Shown here one piece after another: positions 10,607 to 19,082 of a DNA stretch of 64,000 nt. Position 1 is the stretch's first letter, and every line of letters begins with the position of its first letter. Both the position numbers and the translations under genes were made by a program. The notes below the pieces were generated by a model. That model was not told the origin of the DNA, did no database searches, and worked only from the letters and a program-made list of their open reading frames with translations. Source of the stretch: DATBVX01 sp963705495. Its GTDB lineage: Bacteria > Pseudomonadota > Gammaproteobacteria > Steroidobacterales > Steroidobacteraceae. The stretch covers positions 310,001-374,000 of the forward strand of contig CAVPJQ010000005.1 in NCBI GenBank assembly GCA_963705495.1. The letters run 5' to 3'.

Positions 10607-12127
10607 GTGACATCTCGCCGGCTTCCCGAGCGCTCTCAGCCTCGAATCATTCAGCGCGCACACGCACTGCGTGCGAACGCTCTCGCGAGGAGCGACGCCC
10701 TGTTCGTGATGCTCCGCTCGGATCTGCCGGCGGCGAGATGGAAAACGCTGCCGCGCGGCGCCTGGTTGCGCGCCGAGTCCCTGCGGCGCAAGGCCCGTGC
10801 GGGCGCGGTGCTGAGCGCGCGACTGAATTCCCCCGCGCATGGCCTCGTGATCACCGGGCTGCTGCGCGAGAAAGCCAGCACCTTTGAAGCCCTGCAGCTC
10901 GCCGGACGCATGCTCAAGGAAGGCCGCGGCGCCCAGCCGCGGAGAGTGGCGCTGGCAACGATGGGTCTCGATACGGATGTCTCGCGCCGCGCGCTCGAGG
11001 CGTTGCTCGCCGCCTCGCTGTCGGCAGCGTTCGAGCTTCCGAGCTTCAAGTCCGCCCCGAGCGACTCCGCGGTGCTGAGCGAGATCACGCTGTTCGATCC
11101 GGACCGACACGACTTCGCGACCACCGTTGCAACCAGCGAAGGCAACAACCTTGCGCGTTGGCTCACCGCCCTTCCAGGCAACGAACTCACGCCAGCCTCC
11201 TATCGCGAACGGGTTGCGGCGCTGGCACAGCGCGAGGGTTGGCGCGTGCGGTTCTTCGATCGGCACCAGCTCGAGCGTCGTGGCGCGGGCGCGTTCCTGG
11301 CCGTCACTCGGGGCAGCGAAGACACGGACGCCGGCATCATGCATGTGCAGTACCGCGGCGCGGATCGCTCTTCACGTCCGAGGCTCGCGCTCGTGGGTAA
11401 GGGGATCTGCTTCGATACCGGCGGCACCAATCTCAAGACACACAAGAGCATGCTGGACATGCACATCGATATGGGCGGCAGTGCCGTCGCACTGGGCACG
11501 CTTCTGGCGCTCACGCGCCTCGCTGTGCCGTACCGCATCGATTGCTGGCTCGCAATCGCGGAGAACCGCATCGGGCCGAAGGCCTATAAGCCCCAGGACG
11601 TGGTCAGCGCGAGCAACGGCACCAGTATCCAGGTCATTCACACCGATGCCGAAGGACGTATGGTGCTCGCCGATACGCTGGTATTTGCAGCGCGCGAGCA
11701 GCCAACGCTGATACTCGATTTCGCAACCCTTACGGGCGCGTGCGTCAATGCACTCACCGAGCGCTACAGCGGCGTCTTCACCAATCGGGCCGGGTGGCGC
11801 GAGGACCTCGAGCGCGCCGGCAGTGCGAGCGGCGAGCGCGTGTGGTGCTTTCCAATGGACGAGGATTTCGACACAGACCTCGAGAGTGCCAACGCGGACA
11901 TCATGCAATGTCTCGCGGACGGCAAGGGTGATCATATCTACGCGGCGCGGTTTCTGAACCGTTTCGTCCCGAGTGCAATTCCGTGGGCACACGTCGACCT
12001 TGCCTCCGCCCAGCGCAGCGGCGGCCTCGCGCATGTGGGCACCGACATCACGGGGTTTGGAGTGCGCTACGCGGTGAACCTGCTGACCGAGCAGCAACTC
12101 ATCGAGCAGGCCCAGCGCGAACGATGA
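10607..12127 (+). CDS. leucyl aminopeptidase family (M17) protein
   Basis: Two-metal exopeptidase of the M17 family, cytoplasmic, releasing N-terminal residues during peptide turnover. The 506-residue protein has the metal- and substrate-binding series GKGICFDTGGTNLK, DMGGSAVALG and HTDAEGRMVLADTL in its C-terminal half, in the usual order. The N-terminal ~180 residues are divergent from PepA, so I do not assign pepA itself. It starts with GTG just downstream of the divergent aceE promoter and overlaps pyrC by four bases. Confidence 0.88.
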   Translation: MTSRRLPERSQPRIIQRAHALRANALARSDALFVMLRSDLPAARWKTLPRGAWLRAESLRRKARAGAVLSARLNSPAHGLVITGLLREKASTFEALQLAGRMLKEGRGAQPRRVALATMGLDTDVSRRALEALLAASLSAAFELPSFKSAPSDSAVLSEITLFDPDRHDFATTVATSEGNNLARWLTALPGNELTPASYRERVAALAQREGWRVRFFDRHQLERRGAGAFLAVTRGSEDTDAGIMHVQYRGADRSSRPRLALVGKGICFDTGGTNLKTHKSMLDMHIDMGGSAVALGTLLALTRLAVPYRIDCWLAIAENRIGPKAYKPQDVVSASNGTSIQVIHTDAEGRMVLADTLVFAAREQPTLILDFATLTGACVNALTERYSGVFTNRAGWREDLERAGSASGERVWCFPMDEDFDTDLESANADIMQCLADGKGDHIYAARFLNRFVPSAIPWAHVDLASAQRSGGLAHVGTDITGFGVRYAVNLLTEQQLIEQAQRER

Positions 12128-13170
12128 CCCGCGAGCTCACACTACGCCGCCCGGATGACTGGCACCTGCACCTTCGCGATGGCGCGGAATTGCGCGCCGT
12201 GGTGGGGTTCACAGCGCAGCGGTTCGCGCGCGCGATCGTGATGCCCAATCTGAAGCCCCCGGTCGTCACGGTGGATCAGGCGCGCGCCTATCGGCAGCGG
12301 ATCCTGGATGCACTGCCGGCCGGTTGCAGTTTCCAGCCGCTGATGACCCTTTATCTGACCGAGCAAACGACACCAGCCGAGATCGACACGGCTCGCGCCA
12401 GCGGTTTCATCCACGGCGTCAAGCTCTATCCCGCGGGCGCGACCACTTTTTCGGAGGCCGGAGTGCGCGCGCTTGAGCGCGTCTATGCGGTGCTCGAGCG
12501 CATGCAGGATCTCGGTGTACCACTGCTGGTGCACGGTGAGGTGACTGATCCTTCGGTGGATGTATTCGATCGCGAAGTCGCATTCATCGATCGGGTGCTG
12601 GATCCGCTGCTGCGGCGCTTCACGGAGCTCAAGGTCGTGTTCGAGCACATCACGACGCGCTCGGCAGTCCAGTTTGTTACCGCTGCGCAGCGCCGCGTCG
12701 GTGCAACACTCACGCCTCAGCATCTGCTGCTGAATCGCAATGCGCTGTTCGCCGGGGGTCTGCAACCGCACCACTTCTGCCTTCCGGTGCTCAAGACCGA
12801 GGACGACCGCGAAGCACTGCTCGCCGCCGCGACCAGCGGCGATCCGCGTTTCTTCCTCGGCACTGACAGTGCGCCGCACGCCCGCTCGGCAAAAGAGGCT
12901 GCCTGCGGTTGTGCCGGCATCTTCTCGGCGCATGCAGCCATTGAGCTCTACGCAGAGGCCTTCGAATCAGCCGGCGCGCTGCAGCGACTTGAAGGGTTCG
13001 CCAGCCAGTTCGGCGCAGATTTCTACGGCCTGCCGCGCAACACCGTGACGATCAGATTGGCGCAAGAGCAATGGCAGGCTCCGGACAGCCTGCCTTTTGG
13101 CGCAGAACAGCTGGTACCGTTTCGAGCGGGCGAAGGTGTGCGCTGGCGGCTCGATCCGTCGCGCGCCTGA
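12124..13170 (+). CDS. pyrC: dihydroorotase
   Basis: Zinc enzyme that cyclises carbamoyl-aspartate to dihydroorotate in pyrimidine synthesis. From the ATG at 12124 the protein has 348 residues, the same as E. coli PyrC. The first zinc-binding motif DDWHLHLRDG is near the N-terminus, the candidate carbamylated lysine is in HGVKLYPAGATT, and later ligands are in LLVHGEV and VFEHITT; GTDSAPH is near the C-terminus. An open frame extends 47 codons upstream inside the aminopeptidase gene but is a different reading of that gene. The start overlaps the previous stop (ATGA). Confidence 0.96.
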   Translation: MTRELTLRRPDDWHLHLRDGAELRAVVGFTAQRFARAIVMPNLKPPVVTVDQARAYRQRILDALPAGCSFQPLMTLYLTEQTTPAEIDTARASGFIHGVKLYPAGATTFSEAGVRALERVYAVLERMQDLGVPLLVHGEVTDPSVDVFDREVAFIDRVLDPLLRRFTELKVVFEHITTRSAVQFVTAAQRRVGATLTPQHLLLNRNALFAGGLQPHHFCLPVLKTEDDREALLAAATSGDPRFFLGTDSAPHARSAKEAACGCAGIFSAHAAIELYAEAFESAGALQRLEGFASQFGADFYGLPRNTVTIRLAQEQWQAPDSLPFGAEQLVPFRAGEGVRWRLDPSRA

Positions 13171-13173
13171 CCG

Positions 13174-13878
13174 ATGTCTGAAACTACGTCACCTTTGCTG
13201 ATGGCCGGGCGGTTCCGCGGTTTCCTGCCGGTGGTCATCGATGTCGAGACTGGCGGATTCAACTGCGCGCGCGACGCGTTGCTGGAGATTGCGGCTGTGC
13301 TGCTCGAGATCGGCCCCGACGAGACGCTCCGGCGCGGCGTGACGCATCGTTATCACGTGCAGCCTTTCGAGGGTGCGAATCTCGAGCCCGCTTCGCTGGA
13401 AGTCATCGGCATCGACCCGCACCATCCACTGCGGCCGGCAATTCCCGAGAAAGACGCGTTGCAAAGAATCTTTCGCGAGATCCGCCATGCCATCAGCGCC
13501 AGCGGCTGCAAGCGCGCCATTCTCGTGGGACACAATGCGTTCTTCGATTTGAGCTTCATCAACGCGGCGGTGGCGCGTGCGGATGTCAGGCGCAATCCCT
13601 TGCATCCGTTCTCCTGTTTCGACACCGCGACTCTCGCTGGCGTCGCCTTCGGTCAGACCGTGCTCTCGCGAGCGCTGATCGCTGCAGGGCTTGAATGGGA
13701 TGCCGCCTCGGCTCATTCGGCGGCGTATGACGCGGAACGTACGGCGGATCTGTTCTGCCTGATCTGCAACCAGTTCAAGCCGATCTATGACGTCGCAGTG
13801 CGCCGCCTCGCGGCACTCAACATCGATCTGAGCCAGATCGAAGGGGCACCGCCCTTCGAGGCAACGCCCACCGAATAA
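13174..13878 (+). CDS. rnt: ribonuclease T
   Basis: DEDDh 3'-5' exoribonuclease that trims the CCA end of tRNA and matures 5S and 23S rRNA. In 234 residues it shows the three exonuclease motifs: VIDVETGGFN (first Asp/Glu pair), VGHNAFFDLSFINAA and HSAAYDAERTADLF with the catalytic His and last Asp. RNase T is essentially restricted to gammaproteobacteria, which supports the taxonomic call. It starts three bases after pyrC and is probably co-transcribed with it. Confidence 0.96.
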   Translation: MSETTSPLLMAGRFRGFLPVVIDVETGGFNCARDALLEIAAVLLEIGPDETLRRGVTHRYHVQPFEGANLEPASLEVIGIDPHHPLRPAIPEKDALQRIFREIRHAISASGCKRAILVGHNAFFDLSFINAAVARADVRRNPLHPFSCFDTATLAGVAFGQTVLSRALIAAGLEWDAASAHSAAYDAERTADLFCLICNQFKPIYDVAVRRLAALNIDLSQIEGAPPFEATPTE

Positions 13879-13884
13879 GACGGC

Positions 13885-14211
13885 TCAGCCCGCCGCTGCG
13901 GCACCTGCTTCCTGCAACAGCTTCCTGAGTTCGCCGTTGCGATACATTTCCAGCGCGATGTCGCACCCGCCGACCAGCTCGCCGTTGATATAGAGCTGCG
14001 GATAGGTCGGCCAGTTCGAGTACGCCTTGAGCGCCTCGCGTAGTTCCGGATCCTCGAAGATATTCACGTGCGCAAATTCGGCACCGCAGGCGCGCAGCGC
14101 GGCCACCGTCTGGGCCGAGAAGCCGCACTGGGGGAAGTCCGGTGTGCCCTTCATGAACAGGACCACAGGCTTCGATTGCAATTGCTGCTTGATACGTTCC
14201 GCTACTTCCAC
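13885..14211 (-). CDS. grxD: monothiol glutaredoxin (Grx4 family)
   Basis: CGFS-type glutaredoxin that binds a [2Fe-2S] cluster with glutathione and takes part in iron-sulfur delivery. The 108-residue protein has KGTPDFPQCGFSAQTV with the single active cysteine, NWPTYPQLYINGELVGGCDI in the thioredoxin fold and a short Ala-rich tail. It ends six bases from the convergent rnt and follows the DUF1289 gene by 22 bases on the same strand. Confidence 0.96.
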   Translation of the reverse strand: MEVAERIKQQLQSKPVVLFMKGTPDFPQCGFSAQTVAALRACGAEFAHVNIFEDPELREALKAYSNWPTYPQLYINGELVGGCDIALEMYRNGELRKLLQEAGAAAAG

Positions 14212-14233
14212 GATTCATCGCCTCCGGTTCAAA

Positions 14234-14437
14234 TCAGTTTGCTGGCGCGCGCTCGCGCCGACGTCGCTCCACTGCCTCGAGCACCTGCCATCGCTGCGCC
14301 CGGTTCATCGACGACCAGGTGGCAATCTCCGTCAGGGTCCGCAGGCACCCGCTACAGTATCCGCGTTCGTCGAGCTTGCAGATATTGATGCACGGAGACT
14401 GCGCTTCAAGCAGGGCCGCATTGAGGGCTGAGACCAT
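14234..14437 (-). CDS. DUF1289 domain protein
   Basis: A 67-residue protein with the DUF1289 cysteine pattern SPCINICKLDERGYCSGCLRTLTEI followed by W and a basic tail (four cysteines, probably metal-binding). The function of the family is not established. It is upstream of grxD on the same strand, which fits a shared link to metal or redox homeostasis, but that is inference. Confidence 0.88.
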   Translation of the reverse strand: MVSALNAALLEAQSPCINICKLDERGYCSGCLRTLTEIATWSSMNRAQRWQVLEAVERRRRERAPAN

Positions 14438-14545
14438 TGAATTGCCAGTGAATTGTCGTCGATTGGTGATTGAATTATCAGGGGTCGTCGCCTATTCTTC
14501 AAACCCGCTACAGCCGGCACACCAACAACGAACCAGGGGAGCCCC

Positions 14546-15148
14546 ATGAATCCACTCACTTCGATTCCCGGCGCCGTCATCAGTGGCGTGGTGCTGGCCA
14601 TCATCGCGTTCGTGATCATTCCTGGCGCCGGCTTCAACGAGCTATCGCTCGCCCGCTGGATTCACATCCTGTCGGGCGTGATGTGGATCGGCCTGCTCTA
14701 CTATTTCAACGTCGCTCAGACACCGGCGCTGGCCGCCGCGGCCGCCGACAAGGGCGGGCCTGGCGGCGCGGGCATCACGAAGTATGTCGCACCTCGCGCA
14801 TTACTCTGGTTTCGCTGGGCCGCGGTCTCGACCTGGCTGACGGGCGCCTGGTACCTGACCCGCAGCGGCAATTTTGGCGGCGCCTTCACGCTCGGGCTGG
14901 GTGGTGACACAGTGAATCTGTACCAGATGACGATCGGCATCGGCGCGTGGCTCGGCACGATCATGCTGTTCAATGTCTGGGTTCTGATCTGGCCAAATCA
15001 GAAGAAGATTCTCGGCATCGTGCCGGCGACAGACGAGCAGAAGGCCAAGGCTCGCAAGATCGCCGCCAACGCATCGCGGGTCAATTTCATGCTCTCGATC
15101 CCGATGATCCTGTGCATGGGTTCCGCGACGCACGGCCTGCCCTTCTGA
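14546..15148 (+). CDS. PuuD-like integral membrane protein (urate oxidase N-terminal domain family)
   Basis: A 200-residue protein with about four to five hydrophobic segments (near residues 12-30, 37-58, 88-105, 125-148 and 178-195). The segment LARWIHILSGVMWIGLLYYFN resembles the membrane part of PuuD-type urate hydroxylase. There is no C-terminal cytochrome c domain, so urate oxidation is not supported; the conserved histidine in WIHI suggests a b-heme or redox role. A good ribosome site (AGGGGA) precedes the ATG. It appears to be a single-gene unit ended by the terminator that follows. Confidence 0.75.
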   Translation: MNPLTSIPGAVISGVVLAIIAFVIIPGAGFNELSLARWIHILSGVMWIGLLYYFNVAQTPALAAAAADKGGPGGAGITKYVAPRALLWFRWAAVSTWLTGAWYLTRSGNFGGAFTLGLGGDTVNLYQMTIGIGAWLGTIMLFNVWVLIWPNQKKILGIVPATDEQKAKARKIAANASRVNFMLSIPMILCMGSATHGLPF

Positions 15149-15174
15149 ACGCGGACCGCATCGCGGTCGAAAGG

Positions 15175-15206
15175 AACCCGGCGTGAGCCGGGTTTCTGCT
15201 TTTTCC
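15175..15206 (+). terminator. Rho-independent terminator
   Basis: Perfect 8-base stem AACCCGGC (15175-15182) and GCCGGGTT (15187-15194) with a four-base loop, followed by a T-rich tract ending in TTTTT. It closes the PuuD-like transcript just before nadC. Confidence 0.8.
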
Positions 15207-15214
15207 GACAGCGC

Positions 15215-16072
15215 ATGAGTGAGACACGCCGACCGCCAGTCGTTCCTGCGGACCTGCAGGAGCAGGTGGCGCGCGCTTTACGCGAAGACATCGGCGCTGG
15301 CGACGTCACTGCGAGCCTGGTTCCATCGGACCGCCGTGCTGTTGCGACCGTGATCACGCGCGAGGATGCGGTGCTCTGCGGCGAGCCGTGGTTCGATGCG
15401 ACGTTCGCGCAACTCGACGCCACTGCGAGCGTCGAGTGGCTCGTCAAGGAAGGCTCGAGGGCCCGCGCCGGAAGCACGCTCTGTACCGTGCGGGGTGATG
15501 CCCGCGCACTGCTCACGGGCGAGCGCACGGCGCTCAACTTCCTGCAACTCCTGTCAGCGACAGCGACCGCTGCGCGCCGGTTCGTCGATGCGGTTGCGGG
15601 CACGGGCTGTGAAATCCTCGACACCCGTAAGACGATTCCCGGGCTGCGTACGGCGCAGAAGTACGCGGCCGCCGTCGGCGGCGCGCGCAACCATCGCATT
15701 GGTCTCTACGACGCAGTGCTGATCAAGGAAAACCACATAGCGGCCGCCGGGTCGATCGCCGCCGCGGTCGCAGCAGCACGCGCCACGACGCGTGTCAGCA
15801 TCGAAGTCGAGGTGGAGAGTCTCGATGAATTGCGCCAGGCAATCGCTGCACGACCCGAGAGCGCGCTGCTCGACGACTTCAGCCTGGACGACCTGCGCGC
15901 CGCCGTCGCGCTGAATCGCGCGCACGGTTCACCGCTGAAGCTCGAAGCTTCAGGAGGCATTCAACTCGACAACGTGCGGGCCATCGCCCAGACGGGCGTC
16001 GACTTCATCTCGATCGGATCGCTCACCAAGCACGTCCAGGCGGTCGACCTTTCGATGCGCATCACCGCCTGA
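15215..16072 (+). CDS. nadC: nicotinate-nucleotide pyrophosphorylase (carboxylating)
   Basis: Converts quinolinate and PRPP to nicotinate mononucleotide in de novo NAD synthesis. The 285-residue protein shows REDIGAGDVTASL at the N-terminus, the substrate motif DTRKTIPGLRTAQKYA and NHRIGLYDAVLIKENH, and near the end LEASGGIQLDNVRAIAQTG. Length is usual for the family. It lies directly downstream of a terminator and converges on the GGDEF/EAL gene, so it is probably transcribed alone. Confidence 0.96.
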   Translation: MSETRRPPVVPADLQEQVARALREDIGAGDVTASLVPSDRRAVATVITREDAVLCGEPWFDATFAQLDATASVEWLVKEGSRARAGSTLCTVRGDARALLTGERTALNFLQLLSATATAARRFVDAVAGTGCEILDTRKTIPGLRTAQKYAAAVGGARNHRIGLYDAVLIKENHIAAAGSIAAAVAAARATTRVSIEVEVESLDELRQAIAARPESALLDDFSLDDLRAAVALNRAHGSPLKLEASGGIQLDNVRAIAQTGVDFISIGSLTKHVQAVDLSMRITA

Positions 16073-16164
16073 AGCTCCATCGCGTGGAGTCGGCTCAGAC
16101 ATCGTAGCGATCGTGGTGGCGCGCCGGCCGGGAGCGGCTCGTGCCCTCCCCTCGCCGGACTGGA

Positions 16165-18849
16165 TCAGCCGTTGACGGCTTTGAGGACGCGCTGCGGTTG
16201 CGAGACGCCGTAGCCCTGGGCGTAGTCCACGCCGAGCCCGCGCAGCATCTGGATGATTTCCTGGTTCTCGGCGAACTCGGCGATCGTCTGCTTGCCGGTA
16301 AGGTGGCCGATCTCGTTGATTGACCGGACCATCTCGCGGTCGATGGGATCGTGCAGGATTTCCTTCACGAAGCTGCCGTCGATCTTGAGGAAATCGACCG
16401 GGAAATGCTTGAGGTAGCCGAACGATGACAGACCAGTGCCGAAGTCATCGAGCGCGAACTTGCAGCCGAGTTCCTTCAACGCCTGGATGAAACGATTGGC
16501 CTGCGAGAAGCTCGCCACGGCCGCGGTCTCGGTGATCTCGAAGCAGATCTTGGTGGCATCGAGGCCGCTGCGGTGAAACTGATCGATCACGAATGGCAGG
16601 AACTTGTCATCGCCGAGCGACTGGCCGGAAAGGTTGATCGAGCACAGCACGAGCCGCTCGCGCTCGTCCGCCTCGGATACCAGCCAGCGGAAGGCATTTT
16701 CGATCACCCAGCGATCGATGTTCGGCATGATGCCGTAGCGTTCCGCTGCGGCGATGAAATTGTCGGGCGACACGATCTTGCCGTTTTCGTCGCGCATCCG
16801 CAGCAGCAATTCATAGTGCGCGCCGGTGTCCTGGCGCTGCAGCGGCTGGATGGTCTGGCGAAACAACTCGAAGCGTGATTCCTCGAGCGCGTTGTTGATG
16901 CGCGCCGCCCATTGCATCTCGCGCCGCCGGCGCATGAGATCGATGTCATTCTCTTCGAAGCTGTGCACACGATTGCGGCCGGCTTCCTTGGCCGCCGCAC
17001 AGGCACTGTCCGCGGCACTCAGGATCGAGGCTACGTCCTCGTTCTCGGCGGAGATCGGCACTACACCGATGCTGGCACCGAGCCGGAAAGTGCGCTCCTC
17101 CCAGACGAAGCGGAAATTACGTACCGCCTCGCGCAGCGATTCGGCGGTGCGCAGCGCCTCATCAAGCGAGCAGCTTTCGAGCAGCAGACCGAACTCATCG
17201 CCACCCAGCCGCGCCAGCGTGTCGCGCCAGCGGATCTTCGACTTGAGCAGCGCACCGACCTGACCCAGCAGTGCATCGCCAGCGCTGTGGCCACACGTAT
17301 CGTTGATGATCTTGAACTGGTCCAGGTCGATGTAGCAGACGGCGTAAGAGGTCTCGCGCGCCTTGGCACTCTTGAGAGCACGCTCCAGGCGGCTCTCGAA
17401 CTCGCGCCGATTGACCAGGCCCGTAAGCACGTCGTGGCTGGCATGATAGCTGAGGCGGCGGTTGAGCTCGCGCGATTCGCTGACATCATGGAACACGAGC
17501 ACTCCGCCACACATGCCGCCCTGCCCGTCCCGGATCGGCGCTGCCGTGCTCTCCACGTACAGCTCGTTGCCGTCACGGCGGATCAGCAGCATCGGCCGCA
17601 CCGACTTGATCGAGCGCGTGCGGCGAATCGCCACGGTCATCGGGTTTTCGAGCGGCTCGCAGGTCTCTTCGTGGAAGGCGCGGAAGATCTCGTCGATGGA
17701 GCGCCCCTGCGCGTCCTCGAGCTTCCAGCCGGTGAGCTCCTCAGCCACCGGATTGATGTACTCGACGTTGGAGTGCTGGTCGGTAGTGATCACACCATCG
17801 CCGATGGACTGCAGCGTGATCTGCGCGCTCTCCTTTTCGCGAAACAGCGCGTCTTCGTAGAGCTTACGCTCGGTGATGTCGAGCTCGGTTCCGACCAGTC
17901 TCAGCAACCGTCCATTCTTGTCGACGCGTGCCTTGGCGCGGCTCACTACCCAGCGCCACTCGCCGCTGCGGTGACGCATGCGGTGAATGCTCTCGAAAAT
18001 CGGTGTCTTGCCCGCGACGTGATCGCGGATCGCGGCCTGCACGCGTGGCATGTCGTCCGGGTGGACGAGCTGGCGCCAGTCGGGCGAATTGTTCATCTCA
18101 TCGTCGGCGTAGCCGAGCATTCCCTTCCAGCGGGGTGAGAAGTACACGCGATTGTGTTCGGCATCGAAATCCCACAATCCGTCGTTACCCGTATGCATCG
18201 CGAGGTCGGTGCGTTCCTGCAAGCTCTTCAGGTGCTTCTGTACGCGCATGCGTTCCAGGCCCGATGCGAAGCTGCTGCCGATGAGCTTGAGCAGCAGGTG
18301 CAGATTGACGTCCCAACCCTCGCGAGACTGCGCGCTGCAGAGCGCGAGAAATCCGCACACCTTCTCCTGGACCGCGAAGCCGACCAGCAGCAGAGCGCCG
18401 ATATTGAGCTGCTGCAGGCGCGCGCCCTCTGCAGCCTGTTCGCGCCGGGTGTTGGCGGTGTCGCGGAGTTCGAGAATCCGGGTGTGCTCCAGGCGGCTGC
18501 GCAGCCACGGCAACGCCTCGAGTGGCTCGCCCTTGAGCATTTCAGGAAGGCATTGGGCGAACATGCCCTTCGACACGGATAGAGATTCGACATGCGCGCC
18601 CTCTTCGTCGAAGAGCGCGATCAGCGTCGCGTCGGTGTGCGTCGCTTCGCGAAGCGCGTCGAGGTTCTGGCGGATGCATGCTTCGGCAGTCGCCTCGGTC
18701 ATGCTTTGAAAATCAACCGCGATCTTGGTGCAGGTAACGTCGAGGCCGAGAGAAGGGCGATTAGTGCTACGTGCCCAGAGCTGGGGCGAGAGGATGTCGG
18801 AGGCCGTCAGATCTCTGACTGGTTCGGGCGGCACTGTTTCCATGGCCAT
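16165..18849 (-). CDS. cyclic-di-GMP signalling protein with GAF, PAS, GGDEF and EAL domains
   Basis: An 894-residue soluble protein. In order: a GAF-like sensor (~45-205), two PAS segments (~215-340 with ITERK, ~350-470), a GGDEF domain with intact RLGGDEFGLLL (~545) and an EAL domain (~650-890). The EAL domain has ELLLRM in place of EAL and keeps NLSGQSL, ICFEITETAA, LDDFGTGLSSF and KIDGSFV; the usual AEGVE segment reads IAEFAENQE. The cyclase site is complete. The phosphodiesterase site keeps the main metal ligands but has substitutions, so activity is uncertain. No transmembrane segment is seen. Confidence 0.92.
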   Translation of the reverse strand: MAMETVPPEPVRDLTASDILSPQLWARSTNRPSLGLDVTCTKIAVDFQSMTEATAEACIRQNLDALREATHTDATLIALFDEEGAHVESLSVSKGMFAQCLPEMLKGEPLEALPWLRSRLEHTRILELRDTANTRREQAAEGARLQQLNIGALLLVGFAVQEKVCGFLALCSAQSREGWDVNLHLLLKLIGSSFASGLERMRVQKHLKSLQERTDLAMHTGNDGLWDFDAEHNRVYFSPRWKGMLGYADDEMNNSPDWRQLVHPDDMPRVQAAIRDHVAGKTPIFESIHRMRHRSGEWRWVVSRAKARVDKNGRLLRLVGTELDITERKLYEDALFREKESAQITLQSIGDGVITTDQHSNVEYINPVAEELTGWKLEDAQGRSIDEIFRAFHEETCEPLENPMTVAIRRTRSIKSVRPMLLIRRDGNELYVESTAAPIRDGQGGMCGGVLVFHDVSESRELNRRLSYHASHDVLTGLVNRREFESRLERALKSAKARETSYAVCYIDLDQFKIINDTCGHSAGDALLGQVGALLKSKIRWRDTLARLGGDEFGLLLESCSLDEALRTAESLREAVRNFRFVWEERTFRLGASIGVVPISAENEDVASILSAADSACAAAKEAGRNRVHSFEENDIDLMRRRREMQWAARINNALEESRFELFRQTIQPLQRQDTGAHYELLLRMRDENGKIVSPDNFIAAAERYGIMPNIDRWVIENAFRWLVSEADERERLVLCSINLSGQSLGDDKFLPFVIDQFHRSGLDATKICFEITETAAVASFSQANRFIQALKELGCKFALDDFGTGLSSFGYLKHFPVDFLKIDGSFVKEILHDPIDREMVRSINEIGHLTGKQTIAEFAENQEIIQMLRGLGVDYAQGYGVSQPQRVLKAVNG

Positions 18850-19082
18850 TCGCGCTCAGACTCCCCCAACGCCGCCGCAGTCTGTCAGCTTGATGCGTCC
18901 GGTTGCCGGACCTGTCACACAGTTTCTCCCCGCATTGTTCTTGCCGAGTTGCACCGCATTCTGTCATGAATTTCTAAGAAAGCAAGCTAAGCAGCTGATA
19001 TCGAAGGCCGGATCAGTTCTTTGTCAACGACCTTCCGCCGCGGCCGTTACCTATCCCAAGACCGCATAAGGGAGGTTTTCTC

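Noticed and set aside
14546..15148. Urate hydroxylase annotation for the PuuD-like gene
   Set aside because: The C-terminal cytochrome domain is absent and no purine catabolism genes are nearby.
16075..16089. Small CTCCA/TGGAG hairpin after nadC
   Set aside because: Only five base pairs and no T-run; not convincing as a terminator.
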